Of a stretch of DNA of 64,000 nucleotides, positions 1 to 11,874 are shown in pieces. The notes under the pieces are model-generated. The model had not been told where the DNA came from. It saw only the letters and a program-made list of their open reading frames with translations, and searched no databases. This DNA comes from Nocardia abscessus NBRC 100374. Lineage in GTDB: Bacteria > Actinomycetota > Actinomycetes > Mycobacteriales > Mycobacteriaceae. The position numbers were made by a program, and so were the translations under genes. The stretch spans positions 120,740 through 184,739 of the forward strand of contig NZ_BAFP01000039.1 of assembly GCF_000308455.1 (NCBI RefSeq), written 5' to 3'. The stretch's first letter is position 1. Each line of letters starts with the position of its first letter.

Positions 1-1596
1 GCCCCCGTGGATCTGCTGTGGAACGGCGGTATCGGCACCTACATCAAGGCGAGCACCGAGACCAACGCCGAGGTTGGCGACAAGTCCAACGACGCGGTGC
101 GGGTGAACGCCGACCGGCTGCGGGTGAAGGTGATCGGCGAGGGCGGCAACTTGGGCGCCACGGCGCTGGGCCGGATCGAGTTCTGCCGCAACGGCGGACG
201 GATGAACACCGACGCGCTGGACAACTCGGCGGGTGTGGACTGCTCCGACCACGAGGTCAACATCAAGATCCTGCTCGACGCCGTGGTCTCCAGCGGCGAA
301 CTCGAGGTCGCCGAGCGCAATCCGCTGCTGGCCTCGATGACCGACGAGGTCTCCGAGCTCGTGCTGCGGGACAACATCTCGCAGAACTTCCGGCTCGGGA
401 TGTCGCGGGCCGACGCGGCGGGCATGTCCGGCGTGCACGGCAGGCTGATCAACGACCTCGAACAGCGCCGCGGTCTGGACCGTGAGCTGGAGGCGTTGCC
501 CACCGAGGCGGAGCTGGCCCGTCGCGCGGCCGAAGGGACCGGGCTCACCTCGCCCGAGCTGGCGAATCTCATGGCGCACGTGAAGCTGTCGCTCAAGGCC
601 GACCTGCTGGCCGGCGACCTGCTCGACAGCGCGGCGTTCGCCTCGGTGCTGCCGGCCTACTTCCCCGCGCCGCTGCGCGAACGGTTCGCCTCCGCGATCG
701 GCAGGCACCCACTGCGGCGCGAGATCGTGGCCACCGTCGTGGTCAACGAGATGGTCGACTACGGCGGGATCACCTATGCCTTCCGGCTCGCGGAAGAGGC
801 CGGGGCGACCACCGACGACGCGGTGCGCGCGTACAAGGCGGCGGTGGATATCTTCGATCTGCACACGCTCTGGGAGCGGATCAGGCAGACGCCGATGTCC
901 ACGGCGGCGCGCAACGAACTGGAGTTGGAAACCAAGCGCACCCTCGACCGGGCGTCACGCTGGCTGCTGTCCAACCGGCCGCAGCCGATCGCGATCGGCG
1001 CGGACATCGCCCGGTACCGCGAGGGCGTGCGTGCCCTGTCCGGCCAGGTGCCCGCCTGGCTGGCCGGCGAGCTGACCGACGATCTCGCCGAGCGTTCGCG
1101 GCGGTCGATCTCCCGCGGCGCGCCGCGGGAGCTGGCCGAGGAGGCGTTCGGGCTGATCCACCTGTTCCCGCTGCTGGACGTGATCGATCTGGCCGACATC
1201 GCCGAGCGCGACGCGGCGGAGGTCGCGGTGCTGTACTACGCGCTCAACGAGCACTTCCAGATCGAACGGCTGCTGACCGCGGTGAGCAAACTGGAGCGTG
1301 GCGGGCGCTGGCGGGCGCTGGCGCGCCTCGCCGTCCGCGAGGATCTCTACGATTCGCTGCGGTCGCTGACCCTCGACGTGCTCACCGCGACCGAACCGCA
1401 GGACAGCACCGCCGAGAAGATCGCGTACTGGGAGTCGACCAACCGGTCACGGCTGGCCCGTGCCGGTGCGTCGCTGGCGCAGATCTTCGCCGCCGAAACG
1501 CACGATCTCGCCGCGCTCTCGGTGGCGGCGCGGCAGGTCCGCGGCATGGTGACCGGCAGTGAGTCGACGGCCGTGTCACCGACGGTCGCGGGCTGA
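1..1596 (+). CDS. gdh: NAD-specific glutamate dehydrogenase (large type), C-terminal part
   Basis: This is the 3' part of a gene whose start lies before the window; the reading frame is open from base 1. The roughly 531 visible residues begin in the nucleotide-binding region (DLLWNGGIGTYIK, then GEGGNLG) and run through the long helical C-terminal domain of the about 1,600-residue L-GDH family. The enzyme interconverts glutamate and 2-oxoglutarate with NAD in the cytoplasm. In mycobacteria and corynebacteria it is inhibited by the FHA protein GarA/OdhI, which the kinase PknG controls. A PknG-type gene lies 3 kb downstream here. The gene ends convergently with its neighbour across a shared inverted repeat. 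The family call is firm. Confidence 0.95.
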   Translation, partial: APVDLLWNGGIGTYIKASTETNAEVGDKSNDAVRVNADRLRVKVIGEGGNLGATALGRIEFCRNGGRMNTDALDNSAGVDCSDHEVNIKILLDAVVSSGELEVAERNPLLASMTDEVSELVLRDNISQNFRLGMSRADAAGMSGVHGRLINDLEQRRGLDRELEALPTEAELARRAAEGTGLTSPELANLMAHVKLSLKADLLAGDLLDSAAFASVLPAYFPAPLRERFASAIGRHPLRREIVATVVVNEMVDYGGITYAFRLAEEAGATTDDAVRAYKAAVDIFDLHTLWERIRQTPMSTAARNELELETKRTLDRASRWLLSNRPQPIAIGADIARYREGVRALSGQVPAWLAGELTDDLAERSRRSISRGAPRELAEEAFGLIHLFPLLDVIDLADIAERDAAEVAVLYYALNEHFQIERLLTAVSKLERGGRWRALARLAVREDLYDSLRSLTLDVLTATEPQDSTAEKIAYWESTNRSRLARAGASLAQIFAAETHDLAALSVAARQVRGMVTGSESTAVSPTVAG

Positions 1597-1611
1597 TCGA
1601 CCGCACGATGC

Positions 1612-1644
1612 CCGGAGGCAGGCGCGCTCGGCGTCAGCCTCCGG
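1612..1644. terminator. Bidirectional hairpin between gdh and the SPFH gene
   Basis: CCGGAGGC (1612-1619) pairs with GCCTCCGG (1637-1644) around a 17-nt loop. It lies 15 bp after the gdh stop and overlaps the 3' end of the convergent gene. No clear T-run follows, which is usual in actinobacteria. Confidence 0.5.
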
Positions 1645-2695
1645 ACATCGGCGTTCCGCAGTCACCGCAGAACTTGGCGTTGGGACTCGATTCCGCGCCG
1701 CAGCTCGGGCAGTGCCGCGGCTGCGGCGTCAGGCGCGCTCCACAGTTCATGCAGAATTTGGCGCCCGCCGGATTTGCGGTCTGGCAAGCGGTACAAGCGG
1801 TTTGGCCCGTTTCCGGTGCGGTGGCAGGCGGCGGCGCGGGGGAGGGGCCGCCGACGTGCTGGCCGATGGCGCTCAAACTCAATGCCGCGCCGAGGAACCC
1901 ACCTTCGGCGCCGTGGTGGTGACCGTGCGCGAAACCTTGGCTCGCACCGAGCGCGAGTTCGCCCGCGGCGTAGCGCTGGAAGTCTCCGGTGAGACGGATG
2001 TACTTGACGTCTTTGGCGAGTCGCTTCAGCCGGTCGGCGTCCTCCGGCGCCAGACTGATGTCGAAGTTGCCCAGCCGTGGAATCCGCAACCCATATTCGT
2101 ACAGTGCGGTGTTGGTCTGGCGCAGTACCGCGCTCTCGATCGGCTGCAGCTGCGCCGAGAGGCCGAGCACCTGCCAGTCGCCGCGCGAGATACCCTGCGT
2201 GACGGCAATTTTCATCGACTTGAGGAGCAGGTCGGCGCACCAGCTCTGTACTCGGTCCTGATCGGTGAGATCGGCGGTGCCCGCCAGCGCGGTGATCAGC
2301 TCGGCCGGATCGCGGACGGTGAGTGCGAACTCGCCGAAGACCCGCAGCGTCACCACCTGCTCGCTGACCGGGTCGAGGATGTCGGCCAGCCGCCCGCCGA
2401 AGCGAATCCCGGGGAACTCTCTCGTGGAGACGAAATACAGCTCGGCCCGGTAGTAGTTGCCGCCGGTGACGGTGTCGACGAGCGCGCCGAGCACCGGCAG
2501 CTCGTCGGCGTCGATGCGGTGGCGTCCCGGGCCCATCGCGCCGACCACTTGCCCGGACTTGACGAAGAGGGCGAGCTGGTCTGCGTTGACCATCGCACGG
2601 GTGTAGCGGCGAATGTTGACATCCGGCCACTTGTAGACCAGCTGATTCTTGCGGTCCTCCGGGACCGCGACGAACTCCCGCTCGAACCAGGCCAT
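1634..2695 (-). CDS. SPFH-domain protein with C-terminal zinc ribbons
   Basis: The 353-residue protein begins MAWFEREFVAVPEDRKNQL. It has an N-terminal SPFH (prohibitin-like) region of roughly 250 residues, typical of the family often labelled virion-core-protein-like. A low-complexity linker follows (GHHHGAEGG, then PSPAPPPATAPE). The C-terminus has two zinc ribbons: CTAC with CMNCG, and CPSCG with CGDCG. Such proteins are thought to scaffold membrane-associated assemblies, but a specific role is unknown. No transmembrane segment is obvious. The gene is divergent from the permease gene. Both promoters carry the same dyad motif, which suggests shared control. The domain call is confident; the cellular role is not known. 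Confidence 0.85.
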   Translation of the reverse strand: MAWFEREFVAVPEDRKNQLVYKWPDVNIRRYTRAMVNADQLALFVKSGQVVGAMGPGRHRIDADELPVLGALVDTVTGGNYYRAELYFVSTREFPGIRFGGRLADILDPVSEQVVTLRVFGEFALTVRDPAELITALAGTADLTDQDRVQSWCADLLLKSMKIAVTQGISRGDWQVLGLSAQLQPIESAVLRQTNTALYEYGLRIPRLGNFDISLAPEDADRLKRLAKDVKYIRLTGDFQRYAAGELALGASQGFAHGHHHGAEGGFLGAALSLSAIGQHVGGPSPAPPPATAPETGQTACTACQTANPAGAKFCMNCGARLTPQPRHCPSCGAESSPNAKFCGDCGTPMSGG

Positions 2696-2725
2696 CTGCG
2701 CTCCCTCATCCGGTATATCTCATCG

Positions 2726-2754
2726 AGCGTACCGATAACCGGTGGTACGTTCAA
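2726..2754 (-). promoter_or_regulatory. Promoter with embedded 20-bp dyad, site 1
   Basis: On the minus strand TTGAAC (2754-2749) and TACGCT (2731-2726) are separated by exactly 17 bp. The palindrome GTACCACCGGTTATCGGTAC (2748-2729) fills the spacer. It would drive the SPFH gene starting at 2695. The dyad resembles four others in the window (2845, 8398, 15071, 15976). Confidence 0.6.
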
Positions 2755-2838
2755 CGAATAAGTTCGGTATCGCCGCTGCTCGGGCGCCCTTTTGTCAAAG
2801 TCTTTGATGTCCAGCGTGTTACAAGGTGCGAATCGCTA

Positions 2839-2867
2839 TTGAACGTGCCGCTATCTAACGGTACATT
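2839..2867 (+). promoter_or_regulatory. Promoter with embedded 20-bp dyad, site 2
   Basis: TTGAAC (2839-2844), a 17-bp spacer and TACATT (2862-2867) lie 40 bp before the ansP start. The dyad GTGCCGCTATCTAACGGTAC (2845-2864) fills the spacer. Its placement mirrors site 1 on the opposite strand, as expected for a repressor operator blocking RNA polymerase at two divergent promoters. Confidence 0.6.
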
Positions 2868-2907
2868 GAGCGAAGTTATGATCGCCGTCACCTGAAAGGC
2901 CATCGAC

Positions 2908-4449
2908 ATGACCACAGTTCGACCACCCGCGGACGCGCCCGCGCAGGCTGCCGCGCTCGAAGACGAGGACTCGGGCTACCACAAGTCGCTGCGCCCGCGT
3001 CAGCTGCAGATGATCGCGATCGGTGGTGCGATCGGCACCGGGTTGTTCCTCGGTGCGGGTGGCCGGCTGGCCAGTGCGGGACCAGGGCTCTTCATCGTGT
3101 ACGCCATCTGCGGCGTGTTCGTGTTCTTCATCCTGCGGGCGCTCGGTGAGCTGGTGCTGCATCGCCCCTCCTCGGGATCGTTCGTCTCCTACGCCCGTGA
3201 GTTCTACGGCGAGAAGCTGGCATTCGCCGTCGGGTGGATGTACTTCTTCCACTGGTGCATGACCGGGATCGTAGACATCACCGCCATCGCGACATATGTC
3301 CATTACTGGGGAGCGTTCGAGGCGATACCACAGTGGCTGATCGCCCTGGTCTCCCTGGCCGTCGTGGTGAGCATCAACCTCGTCTCGGTCAAGTGGTTCG
3401 GTGAGCTCGAGTTCTGGGCCGCGCTGATCAAGGTGATCGCGCTGGTCGCCTTCCTGATCATCGGCACGGTGTTCCTCGCGGGCCGCTTCAAGGTCGACGG
3501 GCAGGTCACCGGCCCGAGTGTCATCTCGGACAACGGCGGGCTGTTCCCGTCCGGACTCCTTCCGCTGGTCCTGGTCACCACCGGTGTCGTATTCGCCTAC
3601 GCCGCCGTGGAACTGGTCGGCACCGCGGCCGGTGAGGCGGAGAACCCGGAGAAGATCATGCCGCGCGCGATCAACTCCGTGATCGCCCGGATCGCGCTGT
3701 TCTACGTGGGTTCGCTGGTCCTGCTCGCGCTGCTGCTGCCCTACACCGCGTTCAAGAACGGTGAGAGCCCCTTCGTCACGTTCTTCTCCCGGCTCGGCGT
3801 GGACGGCGCCGGTTCGGTGATGAACCTCGTCGTGCTCACCGCGGCGTTCTCCAGCCTGAACGCGGGCCTCTACTCGACCGGCCGCATCCTGCGTTCGATG
3901 TCGATGAACGGCAGCGCGCCCACCATCGCGGCGCGGATGTCCGGCGGCGGCGTGCCCTACGTCGGCATCCTGGCCACCGGTGCGGTCGCGCTGATCGGCG
4001 TCGGCCTGAACGCGGTGGTGCCGGAGCAGGCCTTCGAGATCGTGCTGAACATGTCCGCGCTGGGCACCATCTTCGCGTGGACCGCGATCGTGGTCTGCCA
4101 GCTGCAGCTGTGGCGCTGGTCGCGCACCGGCCGCGTGGAACGGCCGTCGTTCCGGTTGATCGGCGCTCCGTACACGAGCTTCGCCACGCTGGTGTTCCTG
4201 GCGACCGTGGTCGTGCTGATGGCGTTCAGCGACGACCACGTGCAGCGTGGTGCGGTGATCGCGATGATCGTCATCATGGTTCCCGCGCTCGTCGGTGGCT
4301 GGTTCCTCGCCCGCAAGCGAGTGCTGCAGATCGCGGAGATCCGCCAGGGCATCACCGGCCAGTTCCCGGTCCTGGCCGAGCGGCCCCAGCGCCGCGCGAC
4401 GAGCAGCGACAACACCGTGGTGATCCTCGACAAGCCCGACGAAGAGTGA
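2908..4449 (+). CDS. ansP: L-asparagine/amino-acid permease, APC family (AnsP-like)
   Basis: The 513-residue protein has about 12 hydrophobic segments. Its N-terminal signature [20 protein letters not shown] closely resembles mycobacterial AnsP permeases. The conserved APC stretch [20 protein letters not shown] follows at about residues 80-100. It should import amino acids such as asparagine or aspartate across the cytoplasmic membrane by proton symport. The long soluble N- and C-termini are usual for the family. A strong terminator follows, so it looks monocistronic. Exact substrate is inferred from similarity only; GabP- or proline-type substrates are possible. The gene sits with gdh and pknG, both tied to glutamate metabolism. 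Confidence 0.9.
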   Translation: MTTVRPPADAPAQAAALEDEDSGYHKSLRPRQLQMIAIGGAIGTGLFLGAGGRLASAGPGLFIVYAICGVFVFFILRALGELVLHRPSSGSFVSYAREFYGEKLAFAVGWMYFFHWCMTGIVDITAIATYVHYWGAFEAIPQWLIALVSLAVVVSINLVSVKWFGELEFWAALIKVIALVAFLIIGTVFLAGRFKVDGQVTGPSVISDNGGLFPSGLLPLVLVTTGVVFAYAAVELVGTAAGEAENPEKIMPRAINSVIARIALFYVGSLVLLALLLPYTAFKNGESPFVTFFSRLGVDGAGSVMNLVVLTAAFSSLNAGLYSTGRILRSMSMNGSAPTIAARMSGGGVPYVGILATGAVALIGVGLNAVVPEQAFEIVLNMSALGTIFAWTAIVVCQLQLWRWSRTGRVERPSFRLIGAPYTSFATLVFLATVVVLMAFSDDHVQRGAVIAMIVIMVPALVGGWFLARKRVLQIAEIRQGITGQFPVLAERPQRRATSSDNTVVILDKPDEE

Positions 4450-4455
4450 AGTAGT

Positions 4456-4486
4456 ATCCGCCCCGGGCCGTACGCCCGGGGCGGAT
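4456..4486 (+). terminator. Terminator after ansP
   Basis: CCGCCCCGGG pairs perfectly with CCCGGGGCGG around a short ccgtacg-type loop, followed by ATCTATT. It starts 8 bp after the ansP stop codon. Confidence 0.85.
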
Positions 4487-4569
4487 CTATTCCCAATGTC
4501 GGGAACAATACTCGCGCGCATCGACAGGCGGCGGACCAGAATGAAACCGCGATTCAACTGCGGGTCTGA

Positions 4570-7017
<2,448 letters not shown>

Positions 7018-7023
7018 CCGGCC

Positions 7024-7380
7024 TCAGGTAGTGCGCGCGGTCAGCATGAAAAGCGCCGGCGCGGCCAGGATCACCAGCAGCCACAGCCAATTGCCGGTGG
7101 TCACCGCGAGCACGACGGAGAAGGTCACTGCCGCCCCGGCCAGGACGACCAGACGGGGCAGGGGGTTGACCGGGATGACCTCGGGTGCGGGCGGGATGCT
7201 GCCCGGGAGTTCGGCGAACAACTCGGCCAGCTGACTCTTGCTGGTCGCGGCGGCGACGGCCGCACTGAGTTCGTCGAACTCGGTCAGGCTCAGTCGGCCC
7301 GCGCCCAGGTGGTGGGTCAGCTCGCGCATCGCGCGCTCGCGGTCGGCGAGACTGGCCGGGGGGCCCGCTGATTCACCCAT
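7024..7380 (-). CDS. DUF1707-domain small membrane protein
   Basis: This 118-residue protein has an N-terminal DUF1707 domain, with DRERAMRELTHHLGAGRLSL followed by EFDELSAAVAAATSKSQLAEL at about residues 13-58. Two adjacent hydrophobic helices near the C-terminus follow (VVLAGAAVTFSVVLAV and NWLWLLVILAAPALFML). DUF1707 resembles SHOCT and is common in actinobacterial membrane proteins; its function is unknown. It is convergent with pknG, with a 6-bp gap, and nothing indicates a joint function. Confidence 0.8.
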   Translation of the reverse strand: MGESAGPPASLADRERAMRELTHHLGAGRLSLTEFDELSAAVAAATSKSQLAELFAELPGSIPPAPEVIPVNPLPRLVVLAGAAVTFSVVLAVTTGNWLWLLVILAAPALFMLTARTT

Positions 7381-7503
7381 GCCGGAAGGATAGGCGCAGC
7401 GCCGGAGCGGGGCATCGAGTGGATTTCCAGCGGCGGGAAGGGCCGTCGGCGGGCGCGTCTCGCAGGGCGGATCGAGCGTCCCCAGATCCTGTTTGCTAGT
7501 TTG

Positions 7504-7534
7504 TTGCTAGAGACCGGTCGGTCGCCCGGACAAT
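7504..7534 (+). promoter_or_regulatory. Possible MerR-type promoter
   Basis: TTGCTA (7504-7509) and GACAAT (7529-7534) are 19 bp apart, the long spacing of MerR-activated promoters. The spacer contains the palindrome GACCGGTC. TTGCTAG is also repeated 11 bp upstream. It lies 50 bp before the MerR gene and would fit autoregulation. Confidence 0.35.
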
Positions 7535-7583
7535 GGCCGTGCACCGGCGGTCGTCCCGTGTTGCGATGTGGTTTCCTTGAGGT

Positions 7584-8318
7584 ATGACTGCGGGTGTGGA
7601 GTACACGATCGACGAGCTGGCGCGGGAGGCCGGTACGACCGTGCGCAGCCTGCGCGTTTACCACGAACGCGGTGTGCTGCCGCCCCCGCAGGTCAAGGGG
7701 CGTACCGGGTTCTACGGCGCCGACCATCTCAACCGGGTGCGGACCATCAGCAGGTTGCTCGATCGTGGGATCAAGCTCAACGGCATCAAGGAATTGCTCA
7801 ACGCCTGGGACCGGGGTGACGACCTGGGGGACATTCTCGGTGTGGTCGAGCCCGGCGCGGACGAGACGGTCACCGCCGACGCCGGTGACACGATCGCGGC
7901 GACCGAACTCGCCGAGCGCTATCGCGACGTGCCCAACGGTCTGGCGCGGGTCGTCACCGCGGGTCTGTACGAACCCGTCGACGCGGCGAACTATCGGATC
8001 GCCGATCGCAGGCTGGCGCACAGCCTCGATCGCATGGCGGCCGCGGGCATCCCGGCCGACGAGGCGCTCGGCGAGCTGGAGAAGCTGCGCGCCGACGCGG
8101 ACCGGATCGCCCGCCGCTACGTGGACCTGTTCCGGCGGACCGCCTGGGCGTCGTTCCAGGATTCCGATCGCGGTCCGGCGCAGGTCGCCGAACTCGCGCA
8201 GCGACTGGAGGAAACCAGGGCGATCCCGGCCGACTCCGCGGCGGAACTGGTAAACCAGCTGGTTGCAAGGTATCTCGGTCAGGACACCGAGCTCTCGGAG
8301 ACTTTGCCGGAGCCCTGA
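7584..8318 (+). CDS. MerR-family transcriptional regulator
   Basis: The 244-residue protein has the N-terminal winged helix-turn-helix of MerR regulators: YTIDELAREAGTTVRSLRVY followed by HERGVLPPP and GRTGFYGADHLNRVRTISRL at about residues 7-62. A helical C-terminal region of about 150 residues follows, without the metal-binding cysteines of metal-sensing MerR proteins. It should bind promoter DNA; the inducer is unknown. It is transcribed alone, in the same direction as the next gene. The family is certain. Confidence 0.9.
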   Translation: MTAGVEYTIDELAREAGTTVRSLRVYHERGVLPPPQVKGRTGFYGADHLNRVRTISRLLDRGIKLNGIKELLNAWDRGDDLGDILGVVEPGADETVTADAGDTIAATELAERYRDVPNGLARVVTAGLYEPVDAANYRIADRRLAHSLDRMAAAGIPADEALGELEKLRADADRIARRYVDLFRRTAWASFQDSDRGPAQVAELAQRLEETRAIPADSAAELVNQLVARYLGQDTELSETLPEP

Positions 8319-8391
8319 TCGGCCGGCGCCGTGCGGCCGGGGCGCCCGGAAGTATCTCTGTTTCAGATTCCCATTATTGGAGATACGTAGC

Positions 8392-8420
8392 AGTAACGTG
8401 CCGTTGATCAGCGGTATATT
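8392..8420 (+). promoter_or_regulatory. Promoter with embedded 20-bp dyad, site 3
   Basis: AGTAAC (8392-8397), a 17-bp spacer and TATATT (8415-8420) enclose the dyad GTGCCGTTGATCAGCGGTAT (8398-8417). It lies 150 bp before the RibD-C reductase gene, leaving a long leader with no recognised element. Confidence 0.55.
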
Positions 8421-8570
8421 GGTGTCATCCGCCGCGCGCACTCGCAGTTCAGCGAAGGTACCTACGGTCGTCTACTTAAGTATGTCTCGCGGCCACCTAC
8501 CGATGCGCCGAAGTGTCGCTCTCCCCGACAATCTGACTGTCACACAAGGGCAGCAGATGGGTGTGGGCAC

Positions 8571-9146
8571 ATGGGAACCGTGACACTGTGGATGCAGATG
8601 TCGCTCGACGGCTTCGCGGAGGGGCCGGATCAGGAAGTCCACTGGCCGGTGGTGGACGAGGAACTGTGCGAGTCGTTCCTGGACGAATTACGCTCGGCCG
8701 ACCTGTTCCTCTACGGTCGCAAGACCTACGAGATCATGGCGTCGTTCTGGCCGACCGCGGACGTGGACCCGGCGATCTCGGAGTTCTACGTGGATTTCGC
8801 GCGGTGCTGGAAACAGACGCCCAAACTGGTCTTCTCCCGCACGCTGGCCACCGCGGGCTGGAACACCCGCGTGGTCAGGGACGATCTCGTCGAGGAGATC
8901 GCGGCGTTGCGCGCGCAGCCGGGCTGCGACATGGTCCTGTTCGGCGGCGCCGAGACGGCGTCGGCGTTCATGAAGCACGACCTGATCGATGAGTACCGGT
9001 TGTTCGTGCATCCCATCCTGCTCGGCGGCGGGATCCCGCTGTTCCCGACGCCCGCGGTGGTGTCGGGGCTGCAACTGGTCGACGTGATGACCTTCGACAG
9101 CGCGGTGGTCCAGATGCACTATCAGCAGATGGCCCACACCGGGTAG
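8571..9146 (+). CDS. Dihydrofolate-reductase-like protein, RibD C-terminal family
   Basis: The 191-residue protein matches the RibD_C/YyaP group. It begins VTLWMQMSLDGFAEGP, has the YGRKTYEIM motif near residue 45, and VLFGGAETASAF plus HPILLGGG towards the end. These are NADPH-binding oxidoreductases of unknown substrate with a dihydrofolate-reductase fold. It is not the true folA product. The ribosome-binding site before the ATG is weak, and GTG at 8580 is a possible alternative. Dyad site 3 lies upstream. A distant paralogue is at 30701-31330. Confidence 0.8.
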   Translation: MGTVTLWMQMSLDGFAEGPDQEVHWPVVDEELCESFLDELRSADLFLYGRKTYEIMASFWPTADVDPAISEFYVDFARCWKQTPKLVFSRTLATAGWNTRVVRDDLVEEIAALRAQPGCDMVLFGGAETASAFMKHDLIDEYRLFVHPILLGGGIPLFPTPAVVSGLQLVDVMTFDSAVVQMHYQQMAHTG

Positions 9147-9252
9147 CAACCTACGCGAAAAGGAGCGGGCCGCCCGCAAAAGCAGGGGCTTGACCTCGAT
9201 GTAACCTCTGATTGCCGAGCGCGTTGCCGCGTCGTCGGCTAACTTTCGTTTT

Positions 9253-11778
9253 ATGTCCCTGGTTCAGGCACGTGGCGACGTGCTGCCTGCATCCACCAGT
9301 GAATTCATCGGCCGGGAAACCGAATTGGACCGGCTGGGCGCGCTGCTGGACGGCGACGCCCGCCTGATCACCCTGGTCGGCCCGGGCGGGATCGGCAAGA
9401 CGCGACTAGCCGCGGAGGCGCTGCGCCGCGGCGCGCCGGCCAGGCGCAGGCCGGTGTACTGGGCGCGGCTGGCCGCGCTGGAAGCCGACAGCACCGCCAC
9501 CGCGCAGGACGTGATGCAGTCGGCCGTGCGCACCGACCCGAGTTCGCCACCGACCCGCGCCGCACTGGTACGCACCTTCACCAGCGGTGACCGTTCCGTC
9601 GAGCGCGCGGTCCTGGTGCTGGACAACTGCGAACACCTGCTCGGCGCGGTCGCGGCGATGATCGCCGAGTTGCTCGAGGCCGCCCCCGGGCTGACCATCC
9701 TGGCCACCAGCCGCGAACCGATCGGCTGGGTCGACGAATACCTCCTTGCCGTCCCCCCGCTCTCGCCGCGGCAGTCGCTCGAGTTGTTCCGGCAGCGCGC
9801 CGAACTCATCGGACGGGCGATCCCGGACGAGCGGGAGCAGACCGCCGTCGCCGCGCGGATCTGCCGCCGGGTCGACCACAACCCGCTGTTCATCCGGTTG
9901 GCCGCGGCGCGCCTGCGGCATCAGCCACCGGTCATGGTGCTGCGCGAGCTCAGCGGCGACGCGGACGACAAACGCCTGCACTGGACCCACGGGGCCCGGG
10001 CGGGCGCCGAACAGCGCCACCGCGGTGTCTACGACGTGGTCGCCTGGTCTTTCGCGCTGTGCAGCCCGCCCGAGCAATTACTGCTGGAGCGGCTGTCGGT
10101 CTTCGCCGCCGGATACGAGACCGACGACGAGTCGCTGCGCGGCGCCATCGAACTCGACGCCGCGATCGCGGTGTGCGCCGACGATATCCTGCCCCCGCGC
10201 GAGATCGAACACCTGCTGGAGCGGCTCACCGAACAGTCGCTGCTGTCGGTGCATCTCACCGCGACCACGGTCAGCTGGTACCTGGTGGAAAGCGTCCGGG
10301 TGTTCGCCCGCGACCGGCTGCGCCGTCGTGACCGCGCGGAATTCGACCGCCTGGCCGCCCGGCACCGCCGGTACTTCCGGGACAGGGTGGTCGCCGGACA
10401 GGCCATCTGGCTCGGCCCGCAGGACCAGGCCTGGCTGGCGTGGGCGCAGTCGGCCTGGAACGACATCGTGCTCGGCATAGAATCCGGCTTGGCCGACCCG
10501 GCGGAGGCCGTGGTAGCGCTGGAGACCGCCACCGTCCTGCTGTCGATGAAGGTGCCCTACGTCAAGTCCGGCGCGGGCGCGCTGACCCGCTTGACCGAGC
10601 GCGCCCTGGAAGTCACCCGGGCGGCCGGACTCGGTCCGTCCGAGCTCGCCGATCTCGCCACCGCACTGCTCGGCTGGATCTCGTTGTGGCAAGGCCGCGC
10701 CGATCACATTCCGCAGCTGCTCGCCGACCGCGCCCCGCTTCCCTCTGATGCGGGACCGCGCTACACCGACATCGATTTCGGGCTGCCCGCCCCGGTGGAG
10801 TGGATGTGGGGACTCGAGCTGATGCTCGTGCGTGGCGACGCGCGCGCCATCACCGTCCTCACCCGTGCCCGGCGGAAGTTCGCCGTGCAGGGTGATCGCA
10901 TCGGCGCCGAGCGCAGTGACGTGTTCGTGGCGTTCTGCTCGGCTCTCGTCGGCGACCGGCGGCAGGCGCTGGAGAACACCGCCCGGTTCCTGGCGCGTTC
11001 GGTGTCGTCCGGATCGACATTGTCGAGAGCGTGGGCGGAGATCGCGCGCGCGGTGGCGCTGGCCAAGCACGGGTCCGCCGCAGAGGCGCTGACCCTGACC
11101 CAGGGCGTCCTCACCCGCCACCGCTGCGAGCAGGACACCTGGACGGCCAGCTGGGCGGTGGGCGCGCACATCGTCGCGCTGGCCCAGGTCGTCGCCGAGC
11201 GGGCGGAGGGTGGTGAGCGCGCCGCGGCCGCCGACGCCGCGACGGAGATCGCTTACCTGATGGGCAGTTTCAAGACCCGGCAGCGTTCGATGGGCATCGT
11301 CGTCGACCGTGTTCCGCTGGTCGCCGCCGAGATCCGCCGCGCCGTCGAGGTCTCCCGCGCGGTGCTCGGCGACCGGGCCTACGCCTCCGCCGAACGCAGG
11401 ACGCGGCTGCGTCCCGAGCTGGACGCGCTGTGGTGTCCCACCGCGGATCCGGCGTCGCCCGCCCGGCGGCCGGACCGCCCGGTCGCTTCCCGGCCGGTGT
11501 CGCGGCGGCCCGGCTCGCGCTGGAGCGATCTGTCGGAGGCCGAACGCGATGTCGCGGTCTTCGCTGCGGCGGGCTGGCCCAACAGCGCCATCGCCGGCGC
11601 TCGGCGCAGCTCCGTCCGGACCGTCGACGCCCAGGTCGCCGCCATCCGGCAGAAGCTCATGATCGCTTCCCGCGCCGACATCGCAGGCCACATTCCCGAC
11701 GAGCTCGCCGCTCGGGTCCGGTACGAATCCGAGCGGCGGCCCAGCCGTCGCCGCCGAGGGGTGACCAGGGATCGGTAG
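9253..11778 (+). CDS. STAND-type ATPase transcriptional regulator with C-terminal LuxR helix-turn-helix (copy 1)
   Basis: The 841-residue protein has an N-terminal nucleotide-binding domain: SEFIGRETELDRLG, Walker A GPGGIGKT (43-50), Walker B VLVLDNCEHLLG and the ATSREP sensor motif. A long helical repeat region follows. A LuxR-type helix-turn-helix closes it (LSEAERDVAVFAAAGWPNSA, then VRTVDAQVAAIRQKL). Such proteins are signal-gated activators that oligomerise on ATP. The GW-NSAIA variant of the LuxR helix is shared with the next gene. A -10-like TAACTT ends 7 bp before the ATG, so the mRNA may be leaderless. The ligand and target genes are unknown. Confidence 0.85.
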   Translation: MSLVQARGDVLPASTSEFIGRETELDRLGALLDGDARLITLVGPGGIGKTRLAAEALRRGAPARRRPVYWARLAALEADSTATAQDVMQSAVRTDPSSPPTRAALVRTFTSGDRSVERAVLVLDNCEHLLGAVAAMIAELLEAAPGLTILATSREPIGWVDEYLLAVPPLSPRQSLELFRQRAELIGRAIPDEREQTAVAARICRRVDHNPLFIRLAAARLRHQPPVMVLRELSGDADDKRLHWTHGARAGAEQRHRGVYDVVAWSFALCSPPEQLLLERLSVFAAGYETDDESLRGAIELDAAIAVCADDILPPREIEHLLERLTEQSLLSVHLTATTVSWYLVESVRVFARDRLRRRDRAEFDRLAARHRRYFRDRVVAGQAIWLGPQDQAWLAWAQSAWNDIVLGIESGLADPAEAVVALETATVLLSMKVPYVKSGAGALTRLTERALEVTRAAGLGPSELADLATALLGWISLWQGRADHIPQLLADRAPLPSDAGPRYTDIDFGLPAPVEWMWGLELMLVRGDARAITVLTRARRKFAVQGDRIGAERSDVFVAFCSALVGDRRQALENTARFLARSVSSGSTLSRAWAEIARAVALAKHGSAAEALTLTQGVLTRHRCEQDTWTASWAVGAHIVALAQVVAERAEGGERAAAADAATEIAYLMGSFKTRQRSMGIVVDRVPLVAAEIRRAVEVSRAVLGDRAYASAERRTRLRPELDALWCPTADPASPARRPDRPVASRPVSRRPGSRWSDLSEAERDVAVFAAAGWPNSAIAGARRSSVRTVDAQVAAIRQKLMIASRADIAGHIPDELAARVRYESERRPSRRRRGVTRDR

Positions 11779-11874
11779 ACGGCTGTCTCTCCATTGCCAT
11801 TGCGAACCCTGCAGCCCGGCCGTGCCCATTAGGCTGCCCGAGCGGTGTTTTTCCGGATCGGTAGGTGTGTCGGC

